Below, one piece after another: positions 26,637-34,539 of a stretch of 59,972 bases of DNA. The DNA lies in NCBI GenBank assembly GCA_949738465.1, contig CATJBQ010000134.1, positions 1-59,972 of the forward strand, in the 5' to 3' direction. The stretch comes from an uncultured Lachnospiraceae bacterium (GTDB lineage Bacteria > Bacillota > Clostridia > Lachnospirales > Lachnospiraceae). The notes below the pieces were generated by a model. The model was not told the origin of the DNA and ran no database searches. It saw only the letters and a list, made by a program, of their open reading frames with translations. Position numbers and translations under genes: made by a program. The first letter of the stretch is position 1. Every line of letters begins with the position of its first letter.

Positions 26637-27542
26637 GTGGGAATGGAAAAGGATTCCAGTTTAAGAGGCCGTGGAGACAAAATCTTCCAGGTGGTCTGTT
26701 ATGTTGTACTAATCATCCTGGCGCTGAGCGCCGTACTGCCGTTCATCATGCTTCTGGCATCCTCCTTTACGGATAACGCGGCGTTACGTGTCAACGGATA
26801 CGGCTTCTGGCCGTCCGTGTTCAGCTCCTATGCTTATGAATATATGTTCCAGGGCAAGGCGGCCCAGATTTTCAGAAGCTATGGCATCACCTTCTTTATC
26901 ACCATTTTTGGTACGGTGATCAGCCTGCTGATCGGGCCTATGTTTGCCTATACCATGTCGAGGCGCGACTATAAACGGGCAAAATTCTGGACGGTGTTTG
27001 TGTTCTTTACCATGCTGTTTAATGGAGGCGTGGTGCCCTCCTACATGATGTGGACGCAGATTTTCAACATTAAAAATACGATCTGGGCGTTGATTTTCCC
27101 CAACCTGATCGCCAACGGATTTTTCATCATCCTGTACAAGAATAACTTCTCGTCCAATATCCACCCGGCGCTTATAGAGGCGGCCAAGATTGACGGGGCC
27201 AGTGAGTTTTTCATCTACCGGAAGATCGTACTGCCGCTCTCCTTGCCGATCTTAGCGACGGTGGGCCTGATGACGGGCTTAGGGTACTGGAACGACTGGA
27301 CCAACGGCATTTACTACATAACGGAAGAAAAGTGGTACAGCTTACAGGTATACTTAAACAGTATCTTAAGCAATGTGCAGGCTATGCAGTCTATGAACGG
27401 TGCGGCCGCGGGAGGCCAGTTCCCGGGCGTTAGCATCCGGATGGCCATGGCGGTGATCGGCGTGGTGCCCATCATGATTTTATATCCCTTCTTCCAGAAG
27501 TATTTCGTGAAGGGGATTGCCATTGGCGGCGTGAAGGAATAA
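26637..27542 (+). CDS. Carbohydrate ABC permease, YtcP family
   Basis: A 301-residue permease with six predicted helices, an EAA loop (EAAKIDGASEFFIYRKIVLP) and the terminal KGIAIGGVKE motif. The start is at 26637 (GTG or the ATG at 26643), with AAGGAGGTGTG immediately upstream. It forms the channel with the longer permease and is followed 30 bp later by the flavoprotein gene. Confidence 0.92.
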   Translation: MGMEKDSSLRGRGDKIFQVVCYVVLIILALSAVLPFIMLLASSFTDNAALRVNGYGFWPSVFSSYAYEYMFQGKAAQIFRSYGITFFITIFGTVISLLIGPMFAYTMSRRDYKRAKFWTVFVFFTMLFNGGVVPSYMMWTQIFNIKNTIWALIFPNLIANGFFIILYKNNFSSNIHPALIEAAKIDGASEFFIYRKIVLPLSLPILATVGLMTGLGYWNDWTNGIYYITEEKWYSLQVYLNSILSNVQAMQSMNGAAAGGQFPGVSIRMAMAVIGVVPIMILYPFFQKYFVKGIAIGGVKE

Positions 27543-27572
27543 CAGAGCACAACATAAGGAATAGGTGACAAT

Positions 27573-28553
27573 ATGAAAATATTAGGATTATCTTTTGGAA
27601 AAGTAATGGGCAACTGCGACATCCTCACAAAGGAAGCCTTGTTCGGGGCGAAGGAAGCTTTTCCGGACGCAGAAGTGAAATTTATCAATACCGTAAAATT
27701 AAAAATCGGCCGCTGCATCGGCTGCGGCGCCTGCTCCACGGCGTTGGAGAAGGGCAAGGATAACCAGTGCGTGATCAGGGACGATTTCCAGGCGCTGGAG
27801 GATGAGGTGCGCGCTGCCGATGTACTGATTGTGGCGGCTCCGGTGTATGTCTTACAGCCGGTGGGCCAGTTTAAGGATTTCGTGGACCGGTTCTCCTGCC
27901 GCCATGACGTATCTGCCATCAACTGGGTGCTGGATAAGCGCCGCAGCGGCGAGATGCCCGGCAACGCCGACGACTTCCCCATGGAGCGGTTAAAGAGGCG
28001 TACGGTGGCTTACATCAGCGTTGGCGGGGCAACTACCAAAAACTGGGTATCCATGGGCTGTGCCAGCATGCCGCTGTTCGGCTTCCCGCCCATGATGATC
28101 CAGACCGGAAACATGGACGCTTCCGCCATGGGCCCCAAGGGCAACCCTGTGCTGGATGAAGCGCTGATGGCCCATGCAAAGGGTCTTGGAAAGCATGCGG
28201 CAGAGTCTTACACCCTGCCGGATGAGGAGATCACCTGGTACGGGCCCGAAGGGACCTGTCCGGTATGCCACCAGAATCTGCTGATGGTGGACGGTACCAC
28301 CAAGGTGGAGTGCCCCATCTGCGGGATCGAGGGGAAGCTTTCCCTTGAAGGCGAGAAACTGGTTGTGGATTTCCCCGAAGAACAGAAGGCAAGGGCAAGA
28401 GGCACCTTCAAGGGGCTTCGGGAGCATACCACGGAGATTCAGGGCTTTGGCGCCCAGGCAGTGCCCAAGATCATGGCGGCCGGCGGATTTGATGCGCTGA
28501 AGGAGAAGCTGGAGAAGTATAAGAATTTTGAGGAGACGATTGCGTCGATGTAG
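27573..28553 (+). CDS. Flavodoxin-fold (iron-sulfur flavoprotein-type) NAD(P)H reductase
   Basis: A 326-residue protein. An N-terminal flavodoxin-like FMN-binding domain (about 1-200) has the insertion CIGCGACSTALEKGKDNQC near residues 50-68, a cysteine motif seen in NADPH-dependent FMN reductases of the iron-sulfur flavoprotein type. The loop VAAPVYVLQPVGQFKDFVDR fits the flavin site. A C-terminal four-cysteine module (CPVCHQN, then VECPICG, about 229-250) looks like a zinc ribbon or rubredoxin-like site. The gene is last in the importer operon, which suggests reductive processing of the imported compound. The substrate is unknown. Confidence 0.8.
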   Translation: MKILGLSFGKVMGNCDILTKEALFGAKEAFPDAEVKFINTVKLKIGRCIGCGACSTALEKGKDNQCVIRDDFQALEDEVRAADVLIVAAPVYVLQPVGQFKDFVDRFSCRHDVSAINWVLDKRRSGEMPGNADDFPMERLKRRTVAYISVGGATTKNWVSMGCASMPLFGFPPMMIQTGNMDASAMGPKGNPVLDEALMAHAKGLGKHAAESYTLPDEEITWYGPEGTCPVCHQNLLMVDGTTKVECPICGIEGKLSLEGEKLVVDFPEEQKARARGTFKGLREHTTEIQGFGAQAVPKIMAAGGFDALKEKLEKYKNFEETIASM

Positions 28554-28568
28554 GAATGTAAAATAGGG

Positions 28569-28600
28569 AAGGACGTATCTTAAATGATACGTCCTTTTTT
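28569..28600 (+). terminator. Intrinsic terminator of the importer/flavoprotein operon
   Basis: An 11-bp stem (AAGGACGTATC / GATACGTCCTT, loop of 6) runs directly into TTTTTT, 16 bp after the flavoprotein stop. Confidence 0.9.
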
Positions 28601-28660
28601 CTGTTGTCGGAGGAGTGTGGATGTGGTATGATGGAGAAAACAGCGGCAGGAGGTATTTTT

Positions 28661-28762
28661 ATGACAGCGATCAGACGGGAAGTAATTCAAATGTTGGAAA
28701 AGGTACCAGAAGATAAATTGAGCTTTGTTATTCAGATTATGCAAGGGGTTAATGGCAGGTAA
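28661..28762 (+). CDS. 33-residue protein, probable antitoxin-like remnant
   Basis: A short ORF encoding MTAIRREVIQMLEKVPEDKL followed by a short hydrophobic helix and NGR. AGGAGG stands 7 bp upstream, so it is probably translated. The sequence resembles the N-terminus of small Clostridia proteins often annotated as hypothetical or antitoxin-like, which are usually 70-90 residues long. I read it as a truncated member. No toxin partner is adjacent. Confidence 0.5.
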   Translation: MTAIRREVIQMLEKVPEDKLSFVIQIMQGVNGR

Positions 28763-28875
28763 CCGTACATAGCTCCACCGGAGACCGGGTTGCCACAGTC
28801 TATCATTTTGCAGATATTTTCAATGACAGCAGGCCGGCGATGGAGCTCAAATAAGATTTGCTGCATTCTGTTAGT

Positions 28876-30423
28876 TTATAAAATATATACTTCCTCTGGA
28901 AAACCATCTAATACATCCCCTTCCGGGATGTCCCTGACAGCGCTGGAAGTGTCCCAGTACATAGCCCTGGGGGCTTCTGATGTCAGGGGCAGCCAATTCC
29001 GTAGAAAATCTGGCAGATGCGCATTGCTTCCGCCGTCCCTGACGGCCATACGGCCATGCCTGATAAATTGTACAAAGGACTGGAAGATGCAGTCTCCCAC
29101 TTCCCTTGCCTGGGCTTCGTCCTGGGGGCTTCGTTCCATGGCAGGCATATTCCCGCCGAAAGCAAGGCTTTGGTCGGCACAATGCAGGGCGGGCAGCAGC
29201 TCCACATGGTACTGCCATACCAGATTTCCTTTTTGGGCAAGACGGTGAGCCAGCCGGTAGCTATAGAGCCGGTACATATAATCCGTAATGACACGGACCC
29301 AGATATCCGCCTGCGTATCTGCGGAAGGAGCGCTGCCGTGGCTTTGTTCATATTCCAGAATTAATTTATCTGCCATGTTACGGGCAAGCACAGTGTTCTG
29401 ACCAAAGAGTGCATCCGAAATAGCGGGAGCATCTTGCAGAAAATTTTTCTGGAAAAGCTTAAAAAATGCAAACTCGTTTCGGCTGCAGCCGATCATGGCA
29501 TTTCCCGTATAGAAGGTACCATTTTCAGCAATAGGCTGCCAGTCTTCCGGAATTACAATACCGTCCGCTACCGGGCCGAACATACAGGTATTGCCGGGAT
29601 TGTCACAGAAAATTTTCTGAATCTGAATTAAGTCTTCGGCCGGGATATGTAATAAATCTTTCACAGCAAATGGCCGGTGCTGTTTCGCCATAAATTGCTT
29701 GGCCGCGTTTAGGTAACCGGCAGTTGTCTGGCGGGAGGTATCAAGAGAACGGATACATTGTGTGGCGCCGCTGGACAGGATCACCCGCTGCGTATAGTGA
29801 TTTAATTCCGGCAGCATCATCAGTGCACTGATGGATTTTGCACCGGCGGAACTGCCTAAAACGGTAATTTGTTGAGGATCGCCGCCAAAAGCTTCAATAT
29901 TTTCAAAAGTCCAGCGAATAGCTGCCAGCTGATCCAGAAGACCGTTATTTCCGCTGGCCTGGTACTCCTTTCCCAATATTTCTCCCAAGTACAGATAGCC
30001 CAGGATGCCAAGGCGGTAATTGACCGCTACGTAAATAATATCTTCTTCCCTGACAACCTGCCGGGGTGTACGTTCCTGGTTACTACAGTTTTGGAAACCG
30101 CCGCCATGGATTTCCAGAAGAACCGGAAGTTTTTGGTCGGAGCTGGCATTTTCTGGCACATAAATATTGAGGTTCAGGCAGTCTTCACTGAATTCTTCCG
30201 GGGATTGTTTCTTTAACCAGGGAGCTTTCTCGTCAATAGGTTGCATGGCTTTTTTCCCAAAGTGTGTACAGTCCAGGATGTCATTCCAGGAACAGATTAC
30301 AGGTGGATGGAAGCGTTTTGCTCTGGCAAAAGGTATTCCTTTGAAGGAGAGGAAACCATTCTCCCGGATACCACGGACAGCGCCTGTTTGTGTTGTGATG
30401 ATGGGCGTATTTTTTTTCCGCAT
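28876..30423 (-). CDS. Type-B carboxylesterase/lipase
   Basis: A 515-residue alpha/beta hydrolase. It has the oxyanion-hole motif HGGGF (106-110), the family signature EDCLNLNIYVP (80-90) and the nucleophile elbow GSSAG (190-194, Ser192). It has no signal peptide and so is cytoplasmic. AAAGG lies 8 bp before the ATG. It is downstream of, and probably controlled by, the AraC regulator at 30554-31291 on the same strand. It would hydrolyse esters such as acylated sugars or plant esters, which fits the neighbouring sugar importers. The substrate is inference. Confidence 0.92.
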   Translation of the reverse strand: MRKKNTPIITTQTGAVRGIRENGFLSFKGIPFARAKRFHPPVICSWNDILDCTHFGKKAMQPIDEKAPWLKKQSPEEFSEDCLNLNIYVPENASSDQKLPVLLEIHGGGFQNCSNQERTPRQVVREEDIIYVAVNYRLGILGYLYLGEILGKEYQASGNNGLLDQLAAIRWTFENIEAFGGDPQQITVLGSSAGAKSISALMMLPELNHYTQRVILSSGATQCIRSLDTSRQTTAGYLNAAKQFMAKQHRPFAVKDLLHIPAEDLIQIQKIFCDNPGNTCMFGPVADGIVIPEDWQPIAENGTFYTGNAMIGCSRNEFAFFKLFQKNFLQDAPAISDALFGQNTVLARNMADKLILEYEQSHGSAPSADTQADIWVRVITDYMYRLYSYRLAHRLAQKGNLVWQYHVELLPALHCADQSLAFGGNMPAMERSPQDEAQAREVGDCIFQSFVQFIRHGRMAVRDGGSNAHLPDFLRNWLPLTSEAPRAMYWDTSSAVRDIPEGDVLDGFPEEVYIL

Positions 30424-30553
30424 AATGTTGCCTTTCTTTCTATAAAATTTTCAAATATACTCCAAACGGAGTGAAATTATGTACATTATACGTTATATGA
30501 AAAAAATGTTACAATGAAAAAACGATTAAAAATGTTGGATAAAACGCTTGTAT

Positions 30554-31291
30554 TTATGCCTGTGGATGGATACTTTTAATATATTCTCCAGGCGTTTTAC
30601 CTTCAATTTTTTTAAAAATGCGTGAAAAATAGTAAGCATCGTTATATCCGCTCTGCAAGGCGATGTCCTTGATGGAAAGCCGGGGATTCTGGCGCATAAG
30701 TTTCTTGGCGTGATCCAGCCGGCGGTTGTTTAAAAATTCCAGAGGAGACAGGTTGACCTCGCTGCGGAAAAGCTTGCGGAAGTGGCTGGGGCTGTAGCCA
30801 GTATTCGAAACAGCCTCGGACAGATTATAGCTGCTGTCAAGAAAGTTGTCATTGATATCCTCAAGCACCTGGAGCACATAAGGATTGACGGTCTTTGTGG
30901 AGCTTCGGGAAAGCAGCACCTCCAGCATCAGTGAGTGGATATTTGTCATAATCTGGGCCATATGAGGACGGTGTATTCCCTGGATGTCATAGCCAAAAAA
31001 GAAAATTTTTCTGATTAATTCCGTGTCAGGGTTGCACAGCTTTTGGAGTTGGGTATTGGTCGTGACAAAATCGGTGATCTCAATACAGCCAATGACTACT
31101 GTCTGGCTGATCGTCAGATGAAGCTCCATATGATTGGGAACAACTGCCATATCGTGCGAAATAAAAGGAATGATCTGCCCATCATATCCGATGCGGAAGC
31201 TGCCCTCCAGCACCAGCCAATATTGATAGATATCACTGACAAATGTAGTGGTTTCTTTGGAAAAAGTCTGAATGGAAAAATGCATATTCAT
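30554..31291 (-). CDS. AraC family transcriptional regulator
   Basis: A 245-residue regulator with an N-terminal cupin-like sensor (about 5-110) and a C-terminal double helix-turn-helix (about 145-243, including VSNTGYSPSHFRKLFRSEVN and IALQSGYNDAYYFSRIFKK). It lies between the esterase (same strand, 130 bp downstream) and the divergent binding-protein gene at 31542. Either or both are likely targets. Confidence 0.92.
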   Translation of the reverse strand: MNMHFSIQTFSKETTTFVSDIYQYWLVLEGSFRIGYDGQIIPFISHDMAVVPNHMELHLTISQTVVIGCIEITDFVTTNTQLQKLCNPDTELIRKIFFFGYDIQGIHRPHMAQIMTNIHSLMLEVLLSRSSTKTVNPYVLQVLEDINDNFLDSSYNLSEAVSNTGYSPSHFRKLFRSEVNLSPLEFLNNRRLDHAKKLMRQNPRLSIKDIALQSGYNDAYYFSRIFKKIEGKTPGEYIKSIHPQA

Positions 31292-31366
31292 GTAAATAAC
31301 CCCTTATCAGAAAATTTTGCTCGCCCTTTCGGAACCCCGAACTCCGCTTTGCTGCGTATGGGTAGC

Positions 31367-31400
31367 GTAAAGGTTCGCCTTCGGTTCACCTTTACTTTAT
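31367..31400. repeat. Small inverted repeat upstream of the AraC gene
   Basis: GTAAAGGT (31367-31374) and ACCTTTAC (31388-31395) are perfectly complementary around a 13-nt loop, followed by TTTATTAT. No gene on the plus strand ends here, so it is either a hairpin in the 5' leader of the minus-strand AraC gene or an operator. Confidence 0.4.
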
Positions 31401-31480
31401 TATAACAGTTTCCTTTTGCTGTGGCATCATAAAATGACAATATTGATCGTTTTGTCTATTTTTTATCCCTTTTTTCTTAA

Positions 31481-31509
31481 TTGCATTTTATGGTTTCAGA
31501 GGATATTGT
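31481..31509 (+). promoter_or_regulatory. Promoter of the orphan binding-protein gene
   Basis: TTGCAT (31481-31486), a 17-bp spacer and TATTGT (31504-31509) form a plausible sigma-A promoter 32 bp before the ATG at 31542. Confidence 0.5.
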
Positions 31510-31541
31510 AGAGATATCAAATAACAAAGGAGCGATGTAGT

Positions 31542-33152
31542 ATGAAAAAGAAGGTAGTTGCCTGGATGCTAATGACAATGGTGTCGCTGCCAATGATAGC
31601 AGGCTGTGGAACGGCGGAAGAGGGCGTTACGGACAAGGACAGCAGTCCGGAAAAGGTGCAGGATGAGAGTGATGCAGGGGACGATGCCCAGGAAAGCCAA
31701 GGGGATACGGAGGAAGAAGACCTGGCGGAGATTACGGTATCCTGGTGGTCGTTGGGAACCGTACCGGATGAGGAAAACCTTGCCTTGGTGGAGGAGGCCA
31801 TCAATGAGATTACGGAGGCGGAAATCAACACCACAGTTCATCTGAATATTATGGATTCCAGTTCTTATATTCCCAATGGAGCAATGGTCAATGGCGTTGC
31901 CAATGGAGAGGATTTTGATGTGGTATTGACAGCGGCGGCACTGTCCGGCCACTATAGCGTCATGCAGGCCAATGGGATGCTGCAGCCGATGAACGAGCTG
32001 CTGGAGGAATATGCGCCGGAGCTTTTGCAGACTGTGCCGGAGGATTTCCTGGGGGCGACCACGAAAAACGGGGAGATTTATGCAATTCCCAGCTATTGCA
32101 ACAAGGTGCAGAATATGTACTGGGTCTGCCGGAATGAGGTTTTAAAAGGTGCAGATATTGATATTAACAGCGTCCGTACCATTGAGGATATTGACGAGGC
32201 ACTGCACAAGATCAAAGAGGCATTTCCTGATATGAATGCGTTGGGAGGCAGCGCTTTTTCGGTAGGCCTGTCTTACCCGGGATATACTGTTGGAGCAGGT
32301 AGTACGACTATGAGTTACGATTGCATGGGCGAGCAATCCGGCGTCCTGGCAGCTGTTTATTTTGAGGACGATAGCCTTACTGCAGTCAGCCGTTTTGAAA
32401 CGGAGGATTTCAAGACAGAGACAGCCAGGATTAAGAGCTGGTATGATGCAGGACTGGTGGATAAGGATATCGCAACAGATTCCGCAACGAATAATCCCCT
32501 GCAGGAGAAGCCCACAGTCGCCAGCGTATTTTATACCGGCCAGGAGGATCTTGTTACTGCCCTTTGCGAGGATACTTCTTATGTGAAGCTTGCTAGTGGA
32601 GTCGTGTCTACCGGACCGCTCCAGCAGTTTACCTGGGCAATTCCGGTGTCCTGTGACGAGCCGGAGGCATCTGCCAAATTCCTGAATTTGCTCTTTACGG
32701 ATGCACGGATCGTAGATCTGTTCAATTATGGAGTGGAGGGCGTCCATTATGAAAAAAAGCCGGATGGCACTATCGGTTTTCCGGAGGGAATGACAGCAGA
32801 AACCTGTGGATACTATATGGGAAATATCACTAAGCTTGTGGGAAATGGCTTTCTTGCCTCTGTACGGGAAGGAGTTGATTCCACGGCAGCAGCAAATGGC
32901 AAGGAGGAAATGGATCAGGCCGCCTATTCCCCGCTGCTGGGCTTTTCCATAGATGCCTCTGATCCAACTATTTCCGATGCGTATACCCAGCTGGTACCAA
33001 TTGCAAACCAGGAGTATGGCCCGGCGCTCAAGAGCGGAAGTGCGCCGGAAGGTTATTACGAGGAATTTATTGACAAGCTTTATGACGCAGGGCTTAAGGA
33101 GTATCTGGATGGCGTGAATGTCCAGATCCAGAGTTGGCTGGCAGAGCAGTAG
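31542..33152 (+). CDS. Orphan extracellular solute-binding lipoprotein
   Basis: A 536-residue binding protein with a signal peptide ending in MIAGC (lipid Cys22), an acidic linker (about 25-65) and a binding domain closely related along its whole length to the protein at 23480-25105. AAAGGAG precedes the ATG. No permease gene follows: the next gene is a MATE remnant. It may share the permeases encoded at 25266-27542 and offer a second substrate preference. Divergent from the AraC regulator at 31291. Confidence 0.92.
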   Translation: MKKKVVAWMLMTMVSLPMIAGCGTAEEGVTDKDSSPEKVQDESDAGDDAQESQGDTEEEDLAEITVSWWSLGTVPDEENLALVEEAINEITEAEINTTVHLNIMDSSSYIPNGAMVNGVANGEDFDVVLTAAALSGHYSVMQANGMLQPMNELLEEYAPELLQTVPEDFLGATTKNGEIYAIPSYCNKVQNMYWVCRNEVLKGADIDINSVRTIEDIDEALHKIKEAFPDMNALGGSAFSVGLSYPGYTVGAGSTTMSYDCMGEQSGVLAAVYFEDDSLTAVSRFETEDFKTETARIKSWYDAGLVDKDIATDSATNNPLQEKPTVASVFYTGQEDLVTALCEDTSYVKLASGVVSTGPLQQFTWAIPVSCDEPEASAKFLNLLFTDARIVDLFNYGVEGVHYEKKPDGTIGFPEGMTAETCGYYMGNITKLVGNGFLASVREGVDSTAAANGKEEMDQAAYSPLLGFSIDASDPTISDAYTQLVPIANQEYGPALKSGSAPEGYYEEFIDKLYDAGLKEYLDGVNVQIQSWLAEQ

Positions 33153-33246
33153 GTTTTAGTGAAACAAATGTCATACCCGATAATCCTACGCAAACGTCAC
33201 AATTAAAAAGTACAGATATTTCAGAAAATACATCTGGAGGAATCTT

Positions 33247-33669
33247 ATGACCCGGGATATGACACAGGGCAAGCCCTTGAAAGTGATGACCATATTTGCC
33301 ATTCCACTATTTATAGGAAGTATTTTTCAGCAGATCTACAACATGGTAGATTCCATCGTGGTGGGCAATTATGCGGGCTCTCAGGCTCTGGCGGCGGTGG
33401 GGACTTTCTGCGGCCAGAACATTGGCGCCAGGGATTTCGAGCGGGTAAAAAAAGGCATGCACATCGGGTATATCATTTCTGTGGTCTATGCGCCGGTGGT
33501 GGCGGTTATGATCATTTTTGCCAGGCCGATGGCGCTGCTGTTTAACCAGGATCCCAGGGTGGTAAAGATCGCGGTGGGCTGGCTGGGTTCGCTGCTGATT
33601 GGCTGGCTTAGGTATCGCACCGGAAAATGGCGGACAAAGGTGAAGCTTATGGAGGGCGGGGCAGGGTGA
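33247..33669 (+). pseudogene. Internally deleted MATE family transporter
   Basis: A 140-residue ORF with the true N-terminus of a MATE exporter (TM1 region IPLFIGSIFQQIYNMVDSIV, then AGSQALAAVG). It jumps in frame to a segment normally found near TM7-TM8 (TFCGQNIGARDFERVKKG) and again to a C-terminal end (LRYRTGKWRTK). MATE proteins are about 450 residues with 12 helices, so roughly two-thirds is missing. GGAGG lies about 7 bp before the ATG. The product cannot be a working exporter. Two in-frame deletions are the simplest explanation. Confidence 0.8.
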
Positions 33670-33718
33670 GGTCTATGGTCTGTTCCGAATATGCCCGGAT
33701 GCTGCTTTCCTGGCCACG

Positions 33719-34402
33719 CTACAGCGACAGATAAAGATCCGACGCCAGATCCTCCAGCCGGGAGCGGTCCAGTATCCGGTAGCCGGCATCGGTGCGCTCT
33801 AAGATTCCTTCGTCTACAAGCTCCCGGAGCGTCCGGAGCAGATGGCGGTAGCTGGTGCCCAGAAGCTCTGCCAGATGCGTAAGGTTCTCCGCGAAAATCC
33901 CGTGAAATTGAATCTGGATGATATAGCTGGCCAGCTTATTCTCCAGCGGATAAAGCTGGTTGATGGAGCTGTTGTGGGCAGCCACAGCCAGCTTATGGGC
34001 CAGCGAATTGGCCATGTACCTAAGAAAGACCGGATCCGATAAAAGCTCATTCCGGATTCTGGCTACATGCATGGAAATGCAGGTACAGGGAGCCATGGCC
34101 TGTACCGTGGTGTCTGAGGTATCCACCGAGAAAAATTCCAGATCCCCCAGCAACTGGAAATCGGTATAAAAGCATACCAGCAGGGATTTTCCATTGCTCA
34201 GGTCGGCGCATACCCGTACCTTGCCCTTGAGGAAAAAGATCAGATAGGTGCGCTGGGATTCTTTCTGGTAAATGATTTCGTTTTTATCAAAGGTTACCAG
34301 ATGGACATACTGCCTGTAGCGGTCAAACCGTTGGAAAATTTCCGGTAGATGGTACTGATTACAAAGCCGTTCCAGGCGGGCAGGATCATCAATAATCTTC
34401 AT
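33719..34402 (-). CDS. Crp/Fnr family transcriptional regulator, YeiL-like
   Basis: A 227-residue regulator with an N-terminal cNMP-type sensor barrel (about 25-120, including IFFLKGKVRVCADLSNGKS) and a C-terminal winged helix (about 150-212, including LLGTSYRHLLRTLRELVDEG). GAGGAG is 7 bp before the ATG. It is divergent from the flavoprotein gene at 34540, and a perfect 14-bp palindrome lies between them. It is paralogous to 1399-2079. The signal it detects (nucleotide, redox or none) cannot be told from the sequence. Confidence 0.88.
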   Translation of the reverse strand: MKIIDDPARLERLCNQYHLPEIFQRFDRYRQYVHLVTFDKNEIIYQKESQRTYLIFFLKGKVRVCADLSNGKSLLVCFYTDFQLLGDLEFFSVDTSDTTVQAMAPCTCISMHVARIRNELLSDPVFLRYMANSLAHKLAVAAHNSSINQLYPLENKLASYIIQIQFHGIFAENLTHLAELLGTSYRHLLRTLRELVDEGILERTDAGYRILDRSRLEDLASDLYLSL

Positions 34403-34443
34403 GGGACTCCTCCTCTTTTATGTAAGAAATTCTCACTTATAGT

Positions 34444-34457
34444 ATGACATATGTCAT
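34444..34457. promoter_or_regulatory. Operator-like perfect palindrome
   Basis: ATGACATATGTCAT is a perfect 14-bp palindrome between the divergent YeiL-like regulator and flavoprotein genes. Candidate -10 boxes of the flavoprotein gene (TATGCT 34475-34480 or TAAACT 34480-34485) place its centre about 37-42 bp upstream of the transcript start, where Crp/Fnr proteins activate class II promoters. A weaker dyad (GTAAGAA-A-TTCTCAC) lies at about 34424-34438. Confidence 0.5.
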
Positions 34458-34539
34458 GGTTTCCGTCAAGAAATTATGCTAAACTAAAACTAAGGAAATT
34501 CGAAATTTCAAATCTATTTTAGAAAAGGAGAAGATAGGG

